Shown here: positions 50,537 through 58,960 of the stretch, one piece after another
How the letters are laid out: each line of letters starts with the position of its first letter
Position numbering within the stretch: position 1 is the first letter of the stretch
Assembly: GCA_044226865.1 (NCBI GenBank)
Contig: JBGAGE010000002.1
Coordinates: forward strand, 310,001-374,000
Direction: 5' to 3'
DNA length: 64,000 nt
DNA from: TMP-86 sp044226865
GTDB taxonomy: Bacteria > Pseudomonadota > Gammaproteobacteria > Steroidobacterales > Steroidobacteraceae
Translations under genes and position numbers: made by a program
Notes under the pieces: model-generated
Seen by the model: only the letters and a program-made list of their open reading frames with translations
What the model was told of the DNA's origin: nothing
Database searches by the model: none

Positions 50537-52309
50537 TCAGGCCTGCTGCAGCAGGTGCGCGACGGTTTCGTCGGGGATCGCCACCTCGCCGTCGGCATCG
50601 AGGATCTCCTCCAGGCCGCTGCCCACCGCCATGGCCTCGGCGAGCGAAGTCACGCCCGCCAGCGCCAGATCGATGGCGCCCTGCGCCAAGGGCACGTAGC
50701 CCTCGCGCGAACGCGCGGCGCGGGCGAAGCCTTCGAGGTCACCGCGGCGCACGAGGTCCGCCAGCATCCGGTCGATTTCCAGCAATTCGTACACGGCGAC
50801 GCGGCCGCGGTAGCCGCTGAGGTTGCAATACGTGCAACCCGCACCGGCCAGGAAGTTCTGCCGGTCCGCCACCAGGTTGGGGCGGCAATTGGCAAGCCAG
50901 GCGAGCTGATTGGGCGTGGGCTGCGTGGGTTGAGCGCAGTCGGTGCACACGCGGCGCACCAGGCGCTGCGCGATCACGCCATGCACGGCGGCGGCGATCA
51001 TGTAGCCGGGCGCGCCCATGTCGAGCAGGCGGTTCACCGTGGCTACCGCATTGATGGTGTGCAGGGTGGAAAACACGAAATGCCCGGTCATGGCGCCACG
51101 CAGCGCGATCTCCACGGTTTCGCGGTCGCGGATTTCGCCGACCAGGATGATGTCGGGATCCTGGCGCAAGGCCGTGCGCAGCACGCGCGCGAAATCCAGG
51201 CCGATCTTCGACATCACCTGCACCTGCGTGATGCGGTCGAGCCGGTATTCCACCGGGTCTTCGACGGTGATCACCTTCACCCCGGGGCGGTTGATGTGGT
51301 TCAACGCCGCGTACAGCGTGGTGGTCTTGCCCGATCCGGTGGGACCGGTCACCAGCACCATGCCGGAGCTGCGCTCCACCAGCTTGCGAAAGCGCTGCTC
51401 GGTCTGCGTCGGCATGCCCAGCTGCTCGAGCGAGAGCATGGCCGAGGATTGGTTCAGCAGGCGCATCACCACCGATTCGCCGTGCGTGGTCGGCATCGTG
51501 GCCAGGCGCACGTCGATGCCCGCATCGCGCACGCGCACCGAGAAACGGCCGTCCTGCGGCAGGCGCTTCTCGGCGATGTCCAGGCCGCACATGAGCTTCA
51601 GGCGCGTCACCAACGCGCTCGCCACGCGCTTGCCTTCGATCACCTGCTCCTGCAGCACGCCGTCCACGCGCAAGCGGATGCGCAGCTTGTCCTCGCCGGG
51701 CTCGATGTGAATGTCCGAGGCGCGCGCCTGCACGGCATCCTGGAACATGGTCTGCAACAGGCGCAGCACCGGCGCGTCAGGGGAGCCCTCGTCGGCCGTG
51801 AGGCTGGCAAGGTCGACATCGCCTTCCTTCAATTCGTCGCGCACGGCCTCGGCCAGCGAGGCGATCTCATCGGTCTGGCGGTAGACGAGGTCGACGGTGC
51901 GCAGGAACTCCGCCTCGCCCACCAGCGCAAGGCGCAGCGGCTGGCGCAGTTTTGCCTGCAGTTCATCGTAGGCGTGCAGGTCGGACGGATCGGCCATGCC
52001 CACCAGCAGGCCGCGCGCATCCTGCTGCAGCACCAGCGCGCGATAGCGCCGCGCCAAGGGTTCCGGCAGGAGCTTCACGGCCTCGCGGTCGATGCGTACC
52101 TGCTTCAGGTCGACGAACGGCACCTGCAGGTGCTTGGCGAGGAATTCGTGCAGCGAGCTTTCGTTGAGAAAGCCGAGGTCGGCAAGCACGCGGCCGAGCT
52201 TGCGCCCGGAACGCTTCTGTTCGCCCAGCGCCTGCGTCAACTGCTCGTCGCTGATGACCTTCTGCTGGACGAGCAGCTCACCGAGGCGGATTTTGCGCCG
52301 AATGCTCAT
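50537..52309 (-). CDS. mshE: MshE assembly ATPase with c-di-GMP-sensing N-terminus
   Basis: A 590-residue GspE/PilB-family ATPase that powers pilus extension. The first ~110 residues hold two copies of the MshEN pattern: RLGELLVQQKVISDEQLTQA with LxxxL and Q ligands, and KLGRVLADLGFLNESSLHEF. This is the module shown in Vibrio MshE to bind c-di-GMP. The core has Walker A GPTGSGKTTT, Asp box ITVEDPVEY, GQD-like LRQDPDIILVGEIRD, the His box TGHFVFSTLHT, and the zinc-type Cys pairs CTDC and CTYC. It is the direct link between c-di-GMP and pilus activity. The start ATG 52309 fits the family. Confidence 0.93.
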   Translation of the reverse strand: MSIRRKIRLGELLVQQKVISDEQLTQALGEQKRSGRKLGRVLADLGFLNESSLHEFLAKHLQVPFVDLKQVRIDREAVKLLPEPLARRYRALVLQQDARGLLVGMADPSDLHAYDELQAKLRQPLRLALVGEAEFLRTVDLVYRQTDEIASLAEAVRDELKEGDVDLASLTADEGSPDAPVLRLLQTMFQDAVQARASDIHIEPGEDKLRIRLRVDGVLQEQVIEGKRVASALVTRLKLMCGLDIAEKRLPQDGRFSVRVRDAGIDVRLATMPTTHGESVVMRLLNQSSAMLSLEQLGMPTQTEQRFRKLVERSSGMVLVTGPTGSGKTTTLYAALNHINRPGVKVITVEDPVEYRLDRITQVQVMSKIGLDFARVLRTALRQDPDIILVGEIRDRETVEIALRGAMTGHFVFSTLHTINAVATVNRLLDMGAPGYMIAAAVHGVIAQRLVRRVCTDCAQPTQPTPNQLAWLANCRPNLVADRQNFLAGAGCTYCNLSGYRGRVAVYELLEIDRMLADLVRRGDLEGFARAARSREGYVPLAQGAIDLALAGVTSLAEAMAVGSGLEEILDADGEVAIPDETVAHLLQQA

Positions 52310-52325
52310 GGAATCGCCGGCGCGC

Positions 52326-53954
52326 TCAGCGCACGCCCACGGCCGCCTTGGGATCGAGCGCCGCGGCGCGGTCGATGGGTTCGCTGGCCAGCTGCTTCCA
52401 CTGCTCATCGTTGTCGATGACCACCGGCCGCAGCAGGATCACGAGCTCGGTGCGCACCTCGCGCCGGCGCTGGCTCTTGAACAGGTTGCCGAGCCCGGGA
52501 ATGTCACCCAGGAGCGGGGTACGGTAATCCTGGTAATTGCGCGTGGTGCGCATCAGCCCGCCAATGACGATGAGCTGGCCGCTGGCGGCCTTCACGACGC
52601 TGTCGGATTCGCGCACCTGGCTGAAGGCCAGCGGCAGCGCATCGGTGACGCCGGCCACGGTGAGCTGCTTGATCTTCTCGGACACATCGCTGACGGTGGG
52701 ATGGATGTGCATGATCACCTGCCCGTCCGAGGCGATCTGCGGCGTCACGTCCAGGGCGATGCCGGAGAAGAACGGCGCCAGGTCCACATCGCGATTGGTG
52801 GCCGAGGCCGTGCCCACCACCGTGTTGCTCGACACGCCGGTGACGAAGTATTCGTCCGAGCCCGCCTTGATGACCGCCTTCTGGTTGTTCAGCGTCGACA
52901 CGCGCGGGCTGGACAGCACACGCGTCTTGCCCTGCGTCGACAACAGCTCGATGAAGGCGTTGAAATCCGCTGTCTTGATGGCCACCGAGAAGGCGCCGCC
53001 CAGCGAATTGGTGATCGTGTCGGCAATGCTGCTGCCACCGATGTTCACCGACTTCGAGGGCTGGTTGAACAGGTCCGCGCTGCCGAAGCCATTCTGCGGT
53101 CCGGTCTGCGAACCACCGAACAGGCTCCCACCGTCATGCCCGATCAGCGCCCAGTTGATGCCGGCCTGGAATCCGTCCGACAGCTCCACTTCCAGGATCT
53201 TGGTCTCGAGGATGACCTGCCGCGTGGCGATGCTTTGGATCTGGCTGAGGTACTGTTGCACCTCGCGCAGTTCGCGCGGCGTGGCGCGCACGGCGATGAC
53301 GCCGGACTGCGCGTTGACGATGATGGCGCGGCCGCCATCAGCGGGGATCAGGCCATGCAGGCTGTCCTCGAGTTCATGCCAGAAATCCGAGGAAGAACGC
53401 GTGGAGATGCTGGTGCCGGTGATCTCGCGCACGCGGTCACCATCCTTGCCGCCGCCATTGCGGGCGGAAAACACCTCGCCGGGCGGTTCGCTCATGCCAT
53501 TGCCGCTCTCACCACCGCCATTGGCGCCGTTGCCGCCCATGTTGCCGTTGGCATTGTTGGCCTTGGAATTCTGCCCGACCTGGCCCGAGGACACACGCGT
53601 GCGCGAGGTGCCACGCCGCTCGAGATCGATGTAGTTCACCTGGAACAGGCGTGTCTGCATGGCCGGCGGCACGATGACGAAACCCGAGGACAGCTTGCGG
53701 TAATCGTAGCCATAGGCCTCGCGTACGGCGTCCAGCACCTCGGGGACGGTGACGTTGCGCATGTTGAGCGTGATGCTGCCCGACACACCGGGCTCGAGCA
53801 CGATGTTGTAGGGCGTGCCTTCGGCCAACCCTTCGAAGAAGGTGCGGGCGCGGGCGTCGGTGACGGCCACGTCAAAGCGCACGTCCTCGGCCCTCACGGG
53901 CAACGCGAACAGCAAGACGCAGCACCACAGCGGGTGAAAATTCTTAAGGCGCAT
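52326..53954 (-). CDS. mshL: MshL outer-membrane secretin
   Basis: A 542-residue secretin that forms the outer-membrane pore for the pilus. ATG 53954 has GGAG 9 bases before it and overlaps the end of mshK; it starts a signal peptide (LWCCVLLFALPVRA). After STN/N-domains there is a Gly/Asn-rich low-complexity stretch (NNANGNMGGNGANGGGESGN, ~160-185). The secretin domain follows: VLSSPRVSTLNNQKAVIK, VIVIGGL-type LIVIGGLMRTT and LLGDIPGLGNLFKSQRRREVRTELVILLRP at the C-terminus. The Asn/Gly linker is unusual but in a known variable position. The mshE gene follows after 16 bp. Confidence 0.92.
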   Translation of the reverse strand: MRLKNFHPLWCCVLLFALPVRAEDVRFDVAVTDARARTFFEGLAEGTPYNIVLEPGVSGSITLNMRNVTVPEVLDAVREAYGYDYRKLSSGFVIVPPAMQTRLFQVNYIDLERRGTSRTRVSSGQVGQNSKANNANGNMGGNGANGGGESGNGMSEPPGEVFSARNGGGKDGDRVREITGTSISTRSSSDFWHELEDSLHGLIPADGGRAIIVNAQSGVIAVRATPRELREVQQYLSQIQSIATRQVILETKILEVELSDGFQAGINWALIGHDGGSLFGGSQTGPQNGFGSADLFNQPSKSVNIGGSSIADTITNSLGGAFSVAIKTADFNAFIELLSTQGKTRVLSSPRVSTLNNQKAVIKAGSDEYFVTGVSSNTVVGTASATNRDVDLAPFFSGIALDVTPQIASDGQVIMHIHPTVSDVSEKIKQLTVAGVTDALPLAFSQVRESDSVVKAASGQLIVIGGLMRTTRNYQDYRTPLLGDIPGLGNLFKSQRRREVRTELVILLRPVVIDNDEQWKQLASEPIDRAAALDPKAAVGVR

Positions 53955-54330
53955 GATCCGGAACTCCATTGCCGGCCCGCGGCGGTTCTGCCGTGACCTT
54001 CTTGAAACTGGGAGAGGCATTCTGCAGGCGCAGTTCGTGCGCCTTGCCGCGGCGCACCCAGCGCACACCGTCGTTGGAAATCGACTCGACCACGCCGCCG
54101 CCAACCTTCGCGCCGGTACGGACCCAATGTCCGTCGAGGATCGCCTTGCGCACCATCCTGCCGCCGTCATTGCGCGTGATCACCGCGCTCAGCTCCGGCA
54201 CCGCCGGCCGTGCGGCAAGGCGCGCGTGCGCACGGGAGGAGACCTGGGGGGGCCGCATGGGATCACGCAGCTCCGATGCCGTGGCGGCTCCTCCAGCGAT
54301 CAATCCGAGCAGAAGCAATATCAGTTTCAT
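53944..54330 (-). CDS. mshK: MshK-like pilus assembly protein
   Basis: A 128-residue exported protein with signal MKLILLLLGLIAGGAATA. The mature segment has LRDPMRPPQ, the short motif of MshK/PilP-like proteins, followed by the small beta-domain AVITRNDGGRMVRKAILDGHWVRTGAKVG and RGKAHELRLQ. It links the inner-membrane MshI/J platform to the secretin. ATG 54330 overlaps the mshJ stop (ATGA). Confidence 0.8.
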   Translation of the reverse strand: MKLILLLLGLIAGGAATASELRDPMRPPQVSSRAHARLAARPAVPELSAVITRNDGGRMVRKAILDGHWVRTGAKVGGGVVESISNDGVRWVRRGKAHELRLQNASPSFKKVTAEPPRAGNGVPDHAP

Positions 54331-55031
54331 ACCGTGATCCATTGGCGCGACAGGCTCAGGGCGCCGACGACGATGCGCACGCGATTGCGGGGGTACTCGA
54401 GCGCATCGAGCTCCACCCGATCCCAATGCAGCTCGTAGGGCAAGGCCTCCAGGGAATGCAGATAGGCGACGATCGAGGGGTAATCGCCTTCGACCACGAT
54501 TTCCACGGGGTGCAGGAACGGACCGCGATCCTTGGCATCCACGGCGGGTGCGACGGCGTTCGCCGTCGCGCCTTCGGCCGCCACCACCGGGGCGGGCTCC
54601 GACAGGCTTTTCGGGGGCAGGTTGTGCAGGCTGATCAGGCGCAGGCCCTGCTGCCCGGCCAGCACGGCGCGCAGCATGTCGGGAATCTTGGCCGGCGAGA
54701 CATAGCCTTGCGCCAGATTCGACAACTCGGTGTCGAGTTCACCCAGGCGCCGCTGCAGCACCTTGTTGCGCACCGCCGCGGCCACCGCCGGATCCTGCAC
54801 GATGGCCGAACCCGCCTGGTCGACCGCCAGGATCTTCTCGCGCGCGCCGTTCAGGCGCTGCTCGGCGGCACGCGTGCGCGCCACCAGCGGGTCCATCACC
54901 AGCACCTGCCACAGGCAATAGATGAGCACCACGCCGACCAGGAAGACGAGCCCGCGTTCGCGCAGCGACATCTGGTCCAGGCGCTCGATCAGCGGCTTGA
55001 CGCGCATGTTCAAGGTGCCGAGCGCCATCAT
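54327..55031 (-). CDS. mshJ: MshJ-like inner-membrane alignment protein
   Basis: A 234-residue protein similar to PilO/MshJ: a short cytoplasmic N-terminus (RVKPLIERLDQMSLRERG), one TM helix (LVFLVGVVLIYCLWQVLV), a coiled coil (ARTRAAEQRLNGAREKIL) and a periplasmic ferredoxin-like domain (VEIVVEGDYPSIVAYLHSLEAL). It pairs with the MshI2/PilN-like protein to form the alignment complex. The start ATG at 55031 overlaps the stop of the previous gene. Confidence 0.85.
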   Translation of the reverse strand: MMALGTLNMRVKPLIERLDQMSLRERGLVFLVGVVLIYCLWQVLVMDPLVARTRAAEQRLNGAREKILAVDQAGSAIVQDPAVAAAVRNKVLQRRLGELDTELSNLAQGYVSPAKIPDMLRAVLAGQQGLRLISLHNLPPKSLSEPAPVVAAEGATANAVAPAVDAKDRGPFLHPVEIVVEGDYPSIVAYLHSLEALPYELHWDRVELDALEYPRNRVRIVVGALSLSRQWITV

Positions 55032-55657
55032 TTTTCCGGCTCCAGCTTGGCGAATACGAGCCCGGGCGCGCCGACTTCGAAAACCGACAACGCTGGCGCA
55101 TCCTCGCGCTTGGCCGCTTGCAATGAGATGCGATCGAGGTTGACGCCGGCGAAGGCACGCTCATTCGCCAGCGCCGCCAGGTACGCCGGCACCAGGTGAG
55201 GGTCGAGCGTCGCGCCCTGGAAGGCGAGCTGGCCGTCGCCGGCAGCGACCACGATGCGCCGCAGCCACAAGCCATCGGAGCGCGCCCGCGCGAGCGCCTC
55301 CAACCGCGCGGCGAAGCCGGCCACGGGGTCGGCGGCGCCGCGGCGCACGATGTCCAGCGCGCGTTCGCGCGAGGCGATGTCGGCGCTCAGGTCCTTCGCA
55401 TCGGCATCCAGCTCCGCCACGCTCTTGGCCGGTTTCAAGGCCGCGTTGGCGCGCTCGGACATGGCGAGTTCCGCAGCCTGCTGCTGCTCCAGCGATGTCA
55501 GGGTCTTCTCGAGCCGGGCATTGTGCCAACCCGCGTATGCCGCAAGCGAGCCCAGGCTGACGGCGAGCGCGGCGAGCGCAATGCCGATGGCGCGCGCCGA
55601 GAACAGGTGCTTCTCGGCGCCGAGGATGGGTTGATACAGGTTGATCTGCTGTTCCAT
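55028..55657 (-). CDS. PilN/MshI2-like pilus assembly protein
   Basis: A 209-residue bitopic protein with the PilN-type cytoplasmic tail QINLYQPIL that docks in PilM/MshI. It has a TM helix (AIGIALAALAVSLGSLAAYA), a coiled coil (LEKTLTSLEQQQAAEL and ALDADAKDLSADIASRE region) and a C-terminal domain (LWLRRIVVAAGDGQLAFQG). Vibrio splits MshI into MshI1/I2; this is the second. ATG 55657 was chosen as it begins the NLYQP motif. It is 14 bp after mshI. Confidence 0.83.
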   Translation of the reverse strand: MEQQINLYQPILGAEKHLFSARAIGIALAALAVSLGSLAAYAGWHNARLEKTLTSLEQQQAAELAMSERANAALKPAKSVAELDADAKDLSADIASRERALDIVRRGAADPVAGFAARLEALARARSDGLWLRRIVVAAGDGQLAFQGATLDPHLVPAYLAALANERAFAGVNLDRISLQAAKREDAPALSVFEVGAPGLVFAKLEPEK

Positions 55658-55671
55658 GTGAGTCACGCCCC

Positions 55672-56619
55672 TTACAGGGACCTGTGCTCCTGGCGCAGGG
55701 CGGCGCCCACCGCCAGCAGGCACTGCGCCTGCGTCTCGGCGCTCACCGGTGTTTCGCAATGCAGGGCCGTGTTCAGATCGAGCACGGTGACATCGAAGCT
55801 GCTCTCCTCGCCCAGGTCCGCGGCCAGCGCCGCCGCGCGCTCACCGCAGGGAGCGATCGCGATGCGCGTGATGGGCGGCTGGTCGAAGTGGCGCTCGTAG
55901 TAGTCGAGCGACCGCTGCAATTCCAGCACTACGTTCTCGGGATTCAAGCGGCCAAACCCAGAGCCCGCGCCGGCACCTCCCTCGATCGCGGAACCCAGGC
56001 TCAACTGCAGGTTCATCTGCCGCGCGAAGTAGAAGGTCTTGCCGCGCACCAGCACCACCGAGGCAGTGGTCTCGCCCAGGTGCAGCATCGCCATGCCATT
56101 GGCCGAGGCAGGCAACAGGCTCACGAGGTTGCGCAGGCACAATTCGGGCACGTCGACCACGTCGAAGTGCGGCAGGCCCACCAGCATCGATGACTGGGCA
56201 TCGACGGCACTGCGCCGCGCTGCCACTGCATACATCATGCGGCCCTGGCTGCCGCGGCTCTGGGGCGGGATGTCGAACACGTCGATGACGGCGTCCTCGA
56301 CACGAAAGTCGATGCTGTCGCGCAGCCGCCAGCGCATCGCGGCGCGCAGCTCCGCGGGGGGCACGTCGGGAGTTTCGACCAAGGCAAGCTGGTAATCCTG
56401 CGGCCGCAGCACGCCACTGACGCGCATCGCCGGCAGGTGCAGCGCGCGCAGCGCCGCGGCGGCATCGCCGCCGGAACTCAAGGGGACGGATTCGCAACGC
56501 AAGAGCGAGGCCTCGCCGGAGGAGTCACGGCTGACCACGGCCACGGCCATGCGCTCGCCGTCGATGGCGATCCCGATACGGCCCTTGGCCGCGGCATTAC
56601 GCTTGAGCAATCCGAACAC
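55672..56619 (-). CDS. mshI: MshI/PilM-like actin-fold assembly protein
   Basis: A 315-residue protein with the actin-like fold of PilM. It starts at GTG 56619, preceded by GGAGG. MFGLLKR is followed by GRIGIAIDGERMAVAVVSRD (first phosphate loop), DYQLALVETPDVPPAELRAAMRWRLRD, ATASVVLV-type GETTASVVLVRGKTFYFARQ (second phosphate loop) and the C-terminal RSLDYYERHFDQPPI. It binds the PilN-like protein on the cytoplasmic face. It is the first gene of the msh operon as seen; a MshH homologue is not upstream. Confidence 0.85.
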   Translation of the reverse strand: MFGLLKRNAAAKGRIGIAIDGERMAVAVVSRDSSGEASLLRCESVPLSSGGDAAAALRALHLPAMRVSGVLRPQDYQLALVETPDVPPAELRAAMRWRLRDSIDFRVEDAVIDVFDIPPQSRGSQGRMMYAVAARRSAVDAQSSMLVGLPHFDVVDVPELCLRNLVSLLPASANGMAMLHLGETTASVVLVRGKTFYFARQMNLQLSLGSAIEGGAGAGSGFGRLNPENVVLELQRSLDYYERHFDQPPITRIAIAPCGERAAALAADLGEESSFDVTVLDLNTALHCETPVSAETQAQCLLAVGAALRQEHRSL

Positions 56620-56739
56620 ACAACCTCCGTGCTGACCCGGCCGTCTCTTGCGGCCCGTCACAGCAGGGGGTATCGGATTGGGAAAAGCGTTCTTTAACTT
56701 ATGGGTGAGCCGGTGCGCAGCGCCGCACACGCCGCAACT

Positions 56740-56753
56740 GCGTCACGTGACGC
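56740..56753. promoter_or_regulatory. Perfect 14-bp palindrome upstream of the msh operon
   Basis: GCGTCACGTGACGC is its own reverse complement and is followed directly by another half-site, GCGTCACG, to 56761. It sits 121 bp upstream of the mshI start and 28 bp downstream of the convergent-side cytochrome c stop, in the 161-bp intergenic region. It looks like a dimer operator with a third half-site; the regulator is unknown. Confidence 0.5.
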
Positions 56754-56780
56754 GCGTCACGAAAGCGCATCACAGAAGGC

Positions 56781-57149
56781 CTATTTCAGGGCCGCAAGAT
56801 AGGCGATGAGCTCGGCTCGCGCCTTCGAGTCGATCACGCCGGCGAAGGGCATGACATTGCCCGGCACCAGGCTTTGCGGGTCGGTCAGGTACTTGTCCAG
56901 CGCCACGGCGTCCCAGGTGAAGTTGGCGGCACGCATGCCGCGGCTGTAGCGGAACCCGGCAAACGAGCCCGCCTTGCGGCCGACGATGCCCTTGAGGCTC
57001 GGCCCCACGCCATTGCTGCCATCCGTGGAGTGGCACACGCTGCAGGGTGCGAACACGGCGGGCGATGCCGCGCCGCTGGCCGGCTCCGCGGCCGGGCACG
57101 CGGCGCCGAGCACGGCCATTATCAAACAGAAGGCGGCTTGCCTGATCAT
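56781..57149 (-). CDS. Mono-haem class I cytochrome c
   Basis: A 122-residue exported cytochrome. ATG 57149 has GAGAGG 5 bases before it, and the signal peptide is FCLIMAVLGAACPA. There is one haem site (CSVCHS) and a distal methionine (NVMPFAG), with VGPSLKGIVGRKAGSFAGF in between, close to the c2/mitochondrial type. It probably takes electrons from the GMC dehydrogenase encoded just upstream (32-bp gap). Related gluconate dehydrogenases use a tri-haem subunit instead. Confidence 0.85.
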   Translation of the reverse strand: MIRQAAFCLIMAVLGAACPAAEPASGAASPAVFAPCSVCHSTDGSNGVGPSLKGIVGRKAGSFAGFRYSRGMRAANFTWDAVALDKYLTDPQSLVPGNVMPFAGVIDSKARAELIAYLAALK

Positions 57150-57181
57150 GCGTTCCTCTCCCCTGGCGGCGAAGACGGCGC

Positions 57182-58960
57182 TCAACCCAGCACCCGCGGC
57201 CGCGCCACATAGTCCACCAGGTCATCGCCCAGGCGCAACGCCAGCGCCGCCAGCGGGCCGGTGGGATTGAAGCCCGAGTTGTGCGGATACACCGAGGCAC
57301 CCACCACGAACAGGTTCTGCGCATCCCAATGCTGCAGATGCGGCGACACCACGCTGTGCGCCGGGTCCGTTCCCATGGGCGTACCGCCGGTGACATGCGT
57401 GGTTTGGTAGGCGCGCGTGTCGAAAGGAGGCTTCAATCCTTCCACAGGCGCGGTCATGTGGTCGGGCTTCATCGCGCGCGCGATGGCGCCCACCTTCTGC
57501 GTGACCCACTCCGACATGCGCACCTCGTTGTCGCGGAAGTCGAAGGTCATGCGCAATAGCGGCTGGCCATAGGCATCGGTGTAACCGGGATCGAGGTCGA
57601 GGAAATTCTCGCGATGCGGATAGCAGCTGCCTTGCGCATAGATGCCGAAGGCATGCGAATACCACTGCGCGTTGGCGGCCTTCCAGGCCGTGCCCCAGCG
57701 GGGCGTGCCCTCGGGCACCATGCGCGAGGCGATGGGTCGGCCGTTGGAGACGCCGGCGGCAATGCTGGCGCCGCCCAGGAAGCCCAGGCCCTGGTGGTCG
57801 AAGTTGTCGTTGTTCAGATCGTCAATGATGGTGCCCGTGCTGCCGGCGGCCATGAACGGATTGATCCATCGGTCCTTGAAGAACACCTCCACGCCCGAAC
57901 ACGTCTGGTAGCAGAAATTCCGGCCGACCACGCCGGTTTCCGATTCGGGGTCATACGCCTTGCCGATGCCATCGAGCAGCAGCAGGCGCGTGTTGGTCAT
58001 GGTGAAGGCGGCCAGCACGACCACATCCGCCGGCTGCTCGTACTCGACGCCGCTCTGCAGGTCCACGTAGCGCACGCCGGTGGCGCGGCGCGCGCCCGCA
58101 TCGTACTGCACGCCCAGCACGTGCGCATGCACGCGGGCTTCGAATCCCTTGCGCTGCTTCAACAATGGATAGAGCAACAGCTCCGGCGTGGCCTTGGCCT
58201 GCGCCTCGCAGATGAAGCGTTCGCAATGGCCGCAATACTGGCAGGCGCCCAGGCGCTGCCCATCGGGATTGAGGTACACGCCGCTCGAGTTGGCGGCCGG
58301 CTGTGGGAAGGGGTGATAGCCCAGCGCTTGAGCCGCCGCGCCGAAGATCAGGCCCGCCTCGATGGCCTCCAGCGGCTTTTGCGGATACTCATGGCTGCGC
58401 GGGCCTTCGAACGGATTGCCGCCGGCCTGCCGCCGGCCCTGCAGGTTGCCGGCCTTGCCGGACACGCCGAAGAGCTTTTCGAACAGGTCGTGATAGGGCT
58501 CCATCTGCGCATAAGTCACGCCCCAGTCGCGCAGCGGCATGTCGCAGGGAATCGCGCGCTTGCCGTAGCGCGACTCCACATGCGAGCGCAGCACCGGATC
58601 GTACTCGGCCCAGCGCCAGCTCTGGCCGTTCCAGTGATTGGCGGCGCCGCCCAACCCCTCGCCCGGCAGGAAGGCCGACATCCAGCGGATGGGAAAGGAG
58701 GCGTCGCGGCGCTGATGGCGCAGCGAATACGGCTGCACCGACCAATCCTGCACCAGCCCCTGGCGTACCGCCCAGCGCAACTCATCGCGCTGCGTGGGCA
58801 TGCGCGCCTCGGCGCCGCCCGCATGCTCTCCGCCCCTCTCCAGCACCACCGTGTCGATGCCATGCGAGGTCAATTGCCGTGCGACCAGCGCAGCCGTGAG
58901 CCCACCGCCCACGATCACCACGCTCCGGTGCGGCAGCCGCTTGCGCGCGGAGGCCGTCAA
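57182..58960 (-). CDS. GMC-family FAD dehydrogenase, large subunit
   Basis: A 592-residue flavoprotein. It starts at TTG 58960, overlapping the stop of the subunit 3 gene (TTGA); the preceding in-frame stretch is not family-like. FAD motif VVIVGGGLTAALVARQL at residues ~14-30, then GLGGAANHWNGQSWRW, CQYCGHCERFICEAQAKATP, and the C-terminal GMC block VVGASVYPHNSGFNPTGPLA with the catalytic His/Asn pair. It matches the catalytic subunit of membrane-bound gluconate/sorbitol/alcohol dehydrogenases. The subunit has no signal of its own and is likely co-exported with its Tat partner. Confidence 0.85.
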   Translation of the reverse strand: MTASARKRLPHRSVVIVGGGLTAALVARQLTSHGIDTVVLERGGEHAGGAEARMPTQRDELRWAVRQGLVQDWSVQPYSLRHQRRDASFPIRWMSAFLPGEGLGGAANHWNGQSWRWAEYDPVLRSHVESRYGKRAIPCDMPLRDWGVTYAQMEPYHDLFEKLFGVSGKAGNLQGRRQAGGNPFEGPRSHEYPQKPLEAIEAGLIFGAAAQALGYHPFPQPAANSSGVYLNPDGQRLGACQYCGHCERFICEAQAKATPELLLYPLLKQRKGFEARVHAHVLGVQYDAGARRATGVRYVDLQSGVEYEQPADVVVLAAFTMTNTRLLLLDGIGKAYDPESETGVVGRNFCYQTCSGVEVFFKDRWINPFMAAGSTGTIIDDLNNDNFDHQGLGFLGGASIAAGVSNGRPIASRMVPEGTPRWGTAWKAANAQWYSHAFGIYAQGSCYPHRENFLDLDPGYTDAYGQPLLRMTFDFRDNEVRMSEWVTQKVGAIARAMKPDHMTAPVEGLKPPFDTRAYQTTHVTGGTPMGTDPAHSVVSPHLQHWDAQNLFVVGASVYPHNSGFNPTGPLAALALRLGDDLVDYVARPRVLG

